Positions 59,450 through 64,000 of a stretch of 64,000 nucleotides of DNA are shown here, piece by piece. The notes beneath the pieces were generated by a model. That model worked only from the letters and a program-made list of their open reading frames with translations. It was not told the origin of the DNA and searched no databases. Source of the stretch: JAWKTV01 sp041398905 (lineage in GTDB: Bacteria > Planctomycetota > Planctomycetia > Planctomycetales > Planctomycetaceae); assembly GCA_041398905.1 (NCBI GenBank), contig JAWKTV010000009.1, forward strand, positions 192,638-256,637, written 5' to 3'. How positions within the stretch are numbered: position 1 is the first letter of the stretch; each line of letters begins with the position of its first letter. The position numbers and the translations under genes were made by a program.

Positions 59450-60478
59450 ATGCCGATTCGTCTCAGGCTGTTCGTCGCCGCCATCACGGCTTTGATGCTG
59501 ACCACTGGGTGGTCACTTTATCGCGAGGTGTCCATTGGCGAGAGCATGAGCGCGGCCGGGAAGGCGTACATCGATACGCTGGACGGTAAGCAGCGGCGAT
59601 CGGGGCACTGGAAGTACGACGACGAGCGCCGCGTCGGCTGGCACTTCGTTCCCAAGGACAAACGCAAGGGAGTGGAGATTAAACAGATGACGCCCGAACA
59701 GCGGGAAGCCCGCACATCTTGCTGCGTACCGCGCTCTCCCAAGCGGGCTACGACAAGGTGACCAGCATCATGTCGCTGGAAAAGCTGCTGTTCAAAATCA
59801 CGAAGGGGAGGCCCGGCGGGTGGGAGAAGTATCCTTCACCGTGTTCGGCAATCCGAGGGACTTCCGAGCGCTTGGGGACTCAACGTCGAAGGGCATCACC
59901 TGTCGCTCAACTTCGTCATCGAAGGCGATCGAGTCATCTCCAACACACCGCAGTGCATGTGCACCAATCCCGCGCAGAAATCAAGCTGGGAGAACAAGTC
60001 CGGCTTCGAGGTCGAGTCGGCGGTGCTGTCGAAGGAAGAAGTCGCTGGTTCGACCTGCTCAACTCGCTGGATGAAGCACAACACAAGGTCGCGATCGTCT
60101 CCGGAACGCCTGTGTGCCGGAACTCCGCAACGCCGCGATGCCGCAACCTCACCGATCCGGCCGTCGGCATCCCCGTTAGTCAACTCAGCGAGGAACAGCA
60201 GAACATCCTCAAAGAGCCTGATCAGCGAGAATACGCCAACTGCCGGCCCGGTCGCGAAGGATCGCTGGCCGAGGCGATCGAAGTCTGGCTGGCAGCAGGT
60301 TCACTTCGCCTGGACCGGTGCCACGAAGCCGGGCATCGGTCACTACTACCGCGTGCAGGGCCGACGTTCGTCATCGAACTCGTGAACACCCTGGCGGACG
60401 CCTCGGGAATCCGGCCAACCACGTCCACTCTGTGTGGCGCGTGTACAGGGTGACTTCCTTTGCCAATCATGGCGATAA
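59450..60478 (+). CDS. DUF3500 family protein (several frameshifts)
   Basis: About 340 residues from ATG 59450 (MPIRLRLFVAAITALMLTTG, signal peptide). Recognised by its pieces: GWHFVPKDKRKGVEIKQM, then ALSQAGYDKVTSIMSLEKLL, then a shifted EGHHLSLNFVIEGDRVISNTP, then FEVESAVLSKEEVAG and FAWTGATKPGIGHYYRVQGPTFVIEL in further frames. The EGHHLSLNF and FAWTGATKPGxxHYYRxQGPTFxIEL motifs are characteristic of DUF3500. Indels are needed near 59705, 59840, 59930, 60090 and later; the end at 60478 is tentative. Function unknown. Confidence 0.75.
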
Positions 60479-60517
60479 TCAACGTCCTCCGTTCCTCCGC
60501 CCGCGCGACAACCAGCG

Positions 60518-60790
60518 ATGGAAGACGACATCCTGACCAAATGGCTCGGCGACGTTGTCGTGCTCGATGTCGCGGCACCGTTCGTGTACCTCGGCACCTT
60601 GCAGGCCGTGGGACCAAGGTACTTGACTTTGACGGAGGCCGACGCCCACGACCTCAGGGACTCCACCACCACCCGGGATCTCTACGTCCTGGATGCCCGC
60701 AAGCACGGCGTGAGCGGCAACCGCCGCCAGGTCCTTGTCAGCCGCGAGCAGGTTATCAGCCTGTCGCGTCTGGCCGACGTGCAGGAGTAG
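60518..60790 (+). CDS. Small conserved protein, LSM-like
   Basis: 90 residues from ATG 60518. Beta-barrel-like pattern: DVVVLDVAAPFVYLGTLQAVGPRYLTLTEADAHDLRDS, then TRDLYVLDARKHGVSGNRRQVLVSREQVISLSRLADV. The alternation and the xVxVDxxxPFxYxGTL start suggest an Sm/LSM-like small fold, possibly RNA binding. Located 65 bp upstream of the PSP1 gene and in the same direction; a joint transcript is likely. Function not known. Confidence 0.7.
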   Translation: MEDDILTKWLGDVVVLDVAAPFVYLGTLQAVGPRYLTLTEADAHDLRDSTTTRDLYVLDARKHGVSGNRRQVLVSREQVISLSRLADVQE

Positions 60791-60854
60791 CCCGGACGGC
60801 ATCGGCGTCCGGTTTCATTGTCATCATCCGTCACGGCACAACCGAGTGAACACC

Positions 60855-61379
60855 ATGGTCGTCCAGGCAATCCCCTCACACAGCCTTGTGCGGTACGGGG
60901 TGATCCCTGAAGTCGCCCGCTGCCAATCTGAGTCGACGGTGCCTCGCGGCACGGCAGTCGTCGTGGAGACGCACCGGGGCTTGCAGATCGGTACGGTGCT
61001 CGGACCGGCCAAGTCGCAGCCGGCGGACGGCGACGGCGGCTCGGCGTTTCGCGTGCTCCGCGTCGCTTCCGCTGACGACCTGGCGCGGAGTGCCGCCAGC
61101 CGCGATGCGATTGATGCCGAGTTCGATGCCTGGCAGGCCCGCATCGTCGATTGGAACGTGGATGTGCAGTTGATCGACCTGGAATGGACGCTGGACCGCG
61201 CGAAGGTGGTGCTGTACGTGCTCAACGATCGTGGGCCTGAGTGTACGAAGCTGGCCATTCAAGCCGCCGCCGCCGGACTCGGGATCGTCGATGTACAGCC
61301 GGTGTCACGCGAGGGGCTGGTCGCGATGCCCGACTCCGGAGGGGGCTGCGGCAGTGGCGGGTGCGGGTGTCACAACTGA
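60855..61379 (+). CDS. PSP1 domain protein with cysteine-rich tail
   Basis: 174 residues from ATG 60855 (GTG 60846 is an in-frame alternative). The PSP1 C-terminal domain: LVRYGVIPEVARCQSESTVPRGTAVVVETHRGLQIGTVL, and the family tail with DWNVDVQLIDLEWTLDRAKVVLYVLNDRGPECTKLAI. The protein ends in SGGGCGSGGCGCHN, a cluster with three cysteines and a histidine that could bind metal. PSP1 proteins (YaaT in B. subtilis) act in the Y-complex for RNase Y control. Confidence 0.82.
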   Translation: MVVQAIPSHSLVRYGVIPEVARCQSESTVPRGTAVVVETHRGLQIGTVLGPAKSQPADGDGGSAFRVLRVASADDLARSAASRDAIDAEFDAWQARIVDWNVDVQLIDLEWTLDRAKVVLYVLNDRGPECTKLAIQAAAAGLGIVDVQPVSREGLVAMPDSGGGCGSGGCGCHN

Positions 61380-61441
61380 CCTGCCACACGCCGCGTCCAG
61401 GATGAACACCTTGGTCATCACTGGAGTGGGCTGGCGAGCCG

Positions 61442-62311
61442 TCATTTCGGGCGATGGCGGTCGCGTGGCGTGGGGAGGTTGTGCTGCTGAGTCAGCAGGC
61501 CGTACATCTCGGGTCGACGATCGGCCATGCGATCGATCTCGTGCGTACCTGGCACCCGGATGAAGTGCTTTCGACGACTGCGATCGGTGTCGATCGTCGC
61601 CGTCAGGACTTGCTCGCCGGTCGATTCGGCCACGGCCAGCTCGCTGCCGTCCGGACTGCAGATGCTGCTTCGGCCGATGAAGTGGAAGCCCCGTTCGTCC
61701 CCCACGCGATTGATGGCGGCGTAGTAGACCGCGTTCTCCATCGCCCGTGTGGCGATGGTGGTGCGGGCGAGGCACTCGGCCCCGGGAGGCCAGTTGGTCG
61801 GCAGGACAATCAGGTCGGCCCCCAGCAGCGCAAGACACCGCGAGGACTCCGGAAAGGCGGAGTCGTAGCAGATGTTCAGACCGATCTTCACCCCATCAAC
61901 GTCGACGACCTCGAACGGCCGATCGCCCGGCGTGGTCTGCATGTCGAGTCCCAGATATGGCAGATGCACCTTCCGGTACACACTGCGAACACCCTGCGGG
62001 CCAGTCAGCACGACGACGTTGAACAGCCGGTCCCCGTCCCGTTCGACCATGCCAAAGACCGCATGCACGCCCGCGTCGCGGCAATAGCTGGTCATGGATT
62101 CGGTAATACCGCTACCGACCGGCTCGGCCACGGCCAGACACTCCTCGCGGGAGGAGAAGCAGTAACCGGTCGCCGAACATTCGGGGAAGATGACGAGACC
62201 AGCCCCCGCCGCCGCCTGACGTGCGATTTGCGACCGCATCCGCGCAAGATTCCCGGCGATGTCGCCGATGGTGATGTCCATCTGGATGCCGGCGATCTGG
62301 AGAGTGTTCAT
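61442..62311 (-). CDS. Carbon-nitrogen hydrolase (nitrilase superfamily amidase)
   Basis: 289 residues from ATG 62311 (MNTLQIAGIQMDITIGDI). The Glu-Lys-Cys catalytic triad is complete: Glu in IFPECSATGY, Lys in YRKVHLPYLG, Cys in NICYDSAFPESSR. Hydrolyses C-N bonds in amides or N-carbamoyl compounds. Reverse to the PSP1 gene, whose end is 62 bp from its stop, and 186 bp downstream of dus, so it may share the dus transcript. Confidence 0.9.
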   Translation of the reverse strand: MNTLQIAGIQMDITIGDIAGNLARMRSQIARQAAAGAGLVIFPECSATGYCFSSREECLAVAEPVGSGITESMTSYCRDAGVHAVFGMVERDGDRLFNVVVLTGPQGVRSVYRKVHLPYLGLDMQTTPGDRPFEVVDVDGVKIGLNICYDSAFPESSRCLALLGADLIVLPTNWPPGAECLARTTIATRAMENAVYYAAINRVGDERGFHFIGRSSICSPDGSELAVAESTGEQVLTATIDTDRSRRKHFIRVPGTHEIDRMADRRPEMYGLLTQQHNLPTPRDRHRPK

Positions 62312-62497
62312 AGTCCGAACCTGACAACAATTCCAAGAGGGCGCAACACTCGAATGGTCAAGACGACTGACGACCGGGCGCGATCGAACTTCAGGATAAC
62401 GAATGCACGCTCGACCGCCGATGCTGGACGTCCGCGCGGAGCGTCCTGCGAGGCCCATCACCGTCCCGGCTCAGCTCATCAACCACGAACGCACGAC

Positions 62498-63586
62498 TCA
62501 CCAGCGTTCCACCGGTCCCGATGGGACCGGAACATGCATGTCGGGCAGCAGACCGGAGCGGTCGCCGGTCATTGGACCGGCGGCGGCGATCTCTCGCAGC
62601 ACACGTTCCAATTCGGCACGATTCCCCGCCAGTTGCAGACTGTGACGCAGCGACGCCTTCACCCGCATCGACTTGAGATACCAGTGCCCCATCTTGCGGA
62701 ACATCCGCACCGCCCGTTCGCCGCCGACGAGTTCGTCCAGATAGCCAAACTGTCGCCGCAAGAGTTCCAGCCGGTCATCGAACCGGCCGGGCGGACCACA
62801 CTCACCGGTTCGTTCCCATTCGACGAGCTGGCGAAAGATCCACGGGTTGGCGAGCGCCCCGCGTCCGATCGAAACGCCGGCACAGCCCGTTTCGCGAAAC
62901 ATCGTCGCCGCATCCTCGATATTGCGGACATCGCCATTACCGATGACGGGAATTCGCTCGACCGCCTCGACCACCTGGCGAATTCCATCGCGGTTGACGC
63001 TGCCGCGAAACCCCTGCGCGCGCGTTCGTCCATGAATGGCGACCGCCGCGACGCCGACGTCCTCAAACAGCCGGGCGAACTTGGGCGCGGTGAGCTGCGT
63101 CTCATCCCAGCCGAGCCGCATCTTGACCGTCACCGGAATTCGCACGCCTTCCACGACCTTCGCCACCAGCGCGACGGTCGCATCGGTGTTGCACATCATC
63201 GCCGACCCCGCGCCGCCGCCGGTGATCCGCTCGACCGGACATCCCATGTTGATGTCGACCGAGTCGACGCCGCGTGCCTCCAGTAATTGAGCCGCGTCCC
63301 GCATTTCGATCGGATCGGGACCGAAGATCTGCACGGCGAAGGGAGCGTCCTCCGGGCAAGTCGCGATGAGCTGCAGCGACTTCTCATTCCCTTCCAGCAG
63401 CCCGCGGGCACTGACGAGATCGGTCGTCCCCAGACCAACTCCGCCAATCTCATGCACCACACGACGGAACGGCAGGTTGGTGAATCCCGCCAGGGGAGAC
63501 AGCAGATAACGCGACTTCAGCGGCAGCTCGCCGTACTGCAGTGGCGGGCGAGTCGCAAGATCGGCGGGTGGCGATGGCAGGGGCAT
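62498..63586 (-). CDS. dusB: tRNA-dihydrouridine synthase
   Basis: 362 residues from ATG 63586. FMN-dependent reduction of uridines in tRNA. YLLSPLAGFTNLPFRRVV (FMN/phosphate site), VQIFGPDPIEMRDAAQLLE, VDINMGCPVERITGGGAGSAMM with the catalytic Cys, VTVKMRLGWDETQ, AAVAIHGRTRAQGFRGSVN and PVIGNGDVRNIEDA. These are the DusB-type signatures. Same strand as the amidase downstream. Confidence 0.92.
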   Translation of the reverse strand: MPLPSPPADLATRPPLQYGELPLKSRYLLSPLAGFTNLPFRRVVHEIGGVGLGTTDLVSARGLLEGNEKSLQLIATCPEDAPFAVQIFGPDPIEMRDAAQLLEARGVDSVDINMGCPVERITGGGAGSAMMCNTDATVALVAKVVEGVRIPVTVKMRLGWDETQLTAPKFARLFEDVGVAAVAIHGRTRAQGFRGSVNRDGIRQVVEAVERIPVIGNGDVRNIEDAATMFRETGCAGVSIGRGALANPWIFRQLVEWERTGECGPPGRFDDRLELLRRQFGYLDELVGGERAVRMFRKMGHWYLKSMRVKASLRHSLQLAGNRAELERVLREIAAAGPMTGDRSGLLPDMHVPVPSGPVERW

Positions 63587-63842
63587 CAAAGCGGGCGGAT
63601 TGAGCGGGCGGAGCAGCCACCGTCGTCACCGCAACGCGGATCACGACGCCACCTCAGCATACCGCCCAGCCCCTCAGGCGTGCGAACGAGGGAGCAATTC
63701 GGCTAATCTGTCCCGACATCGCCCGTGCATAGTCCCGACTGACGGGCCGTCGTTCGTACCGTCTTGGGGGTTCCTCAGACCTGAGGCGGCCGCTCACAGG
63801 CGTACCGATCACCGTTCATTCGCACCAGTCGATCCCGCCGGC

Positions 63843-64000
63843 ATGCTGAACTCCGACAACCGCCGCAGCTTTCTTGACCCACTGGTGCTCGGGCGATTGG
63901 CCGCGGTGCCGCTGTACTCCCGCAAAGCGATGCTCGGCAGCGTGTCGGGCATTCACGCCAGCCCGCATCGCGGCGCGAGCGTCGAGTTCGCGGAGTACCG
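63843..64000 (+). CDS. DUF58 domain protein, start only
   Basis: Starts at ATG 63843 and runs off the window. SFLDPLVLGRLAAVPLYSRK and SGIHASPHRGASVEFAEY match the DUF58 N-terminus, where the family reads GLHRSPxxGxSVEFAEYRxYxPGDD. DUF58 proteins usually pair with MoxR ATPases; none is visible before the edge. Confidence 0.8.
   Translation, partial: MLNSDNRRSFLDPLVLGRLAAVPLYSRKAMLGSVSGIHASPHRGASVEFAEY

Noticed and set aside
58869..59589. Overlapping frames on both strands before DUF3500
   Set aside because: All Arg/Ser/Thr-rich spurious frames, mutually overlapping, none with a family signature.
61454..63286. 610-residue forward frame across the amidase and dus genes
   Set aside because: Reads antisense through two clear enzymes on the reverse strand; composition is that of a shadow frame.

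Overview
The window is a high-GC chromosomal segment of a planctomycete (PVC group). Taxonomic markers are a DUF1080 plus sugar-dehydrogenase fusion, a DUF1501 protein next to a secreted cytochrome-c-motif protein, Tat-exported Gfo/Idh/MocA oxidoreductase, signal peptidase I carrying a zinc ribbon, two FloA flotillins, DUF3500, a PVC-type small basic protein and a lysine-rich small protein. Most genes are housekeeping; no prophage, CRISPR array or rRNA operon is visible. One tRNA-Val(UAC) is present.

Layout. 0.2-3.7 kb: nfeD, floA, a short membrane-anchored gene and a nagB-like gene, all forward. 4-6.4 kb: dihydrolipoamide dehydrogenase, then a membrane HEPN/zinc-ribbon protein. 6.5-15.6 kb (reverse): Hsp20, PQQ-repeat protein, lipid kinase overlapping a polytopic membrane protein, small basic protein, EF-G paralogue, 6-phosphofructokinase. 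16-20.5 kb: asd, a MITE-like repeat, conserved hypothetical, PEP carboxykinase, exbD, tRNA. 20.8-32.4 kb: STAS protein, a c-type heme-motif protein, HtrA protease, DUF1080/PQQ dehydrogenase, acyl-CoA dehydrogenase, a second MITE copy beside a dead IS5-type transposase, aldehyde dehydrogenase, paired hairpin repeats, Gfo/Idh. 32.9-36.6 kb: dnaG-rpoD. 36.9-41.4 kb: three consecutive PDZ proteins, two of them S1-protease-like with missing catalytic residues, the last fused to an alpha/beta-hydrolase fold that also lacks its nucleophile. 41.9-46 kb: YkgJ-type protein, csrA, methyltransferase, desaturase, orphan response regulator. 46.4-64 kb: cytochrome/DUF1501 pair, hypothetical, small basic protein, lepB, two membrane proteins, second floA, pirin, DUF3500, LSM-like small protein plus PSP1, nitrilase-family amidase, dus, and the start of a DUF58 protein.

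A strong technical feature overrides much of the interpretation: about eighteen otherwise intact, conserved genes carry one or more 1-2 bp frameshifts, several in homopolymers or GC dinucleotide runs (for example the eight-C run at 13198-13205). This looks like uncorrected long-read or draft sequence rather than real gene decay, so these genes are given as one CDS each with the shift described.

The most original biology is the 36.9-41.4 kb pseudo-enzyme cluster and the membrane-anchored HEPN protein at 5694-6401. I did not find a clear new defence or mobile system.
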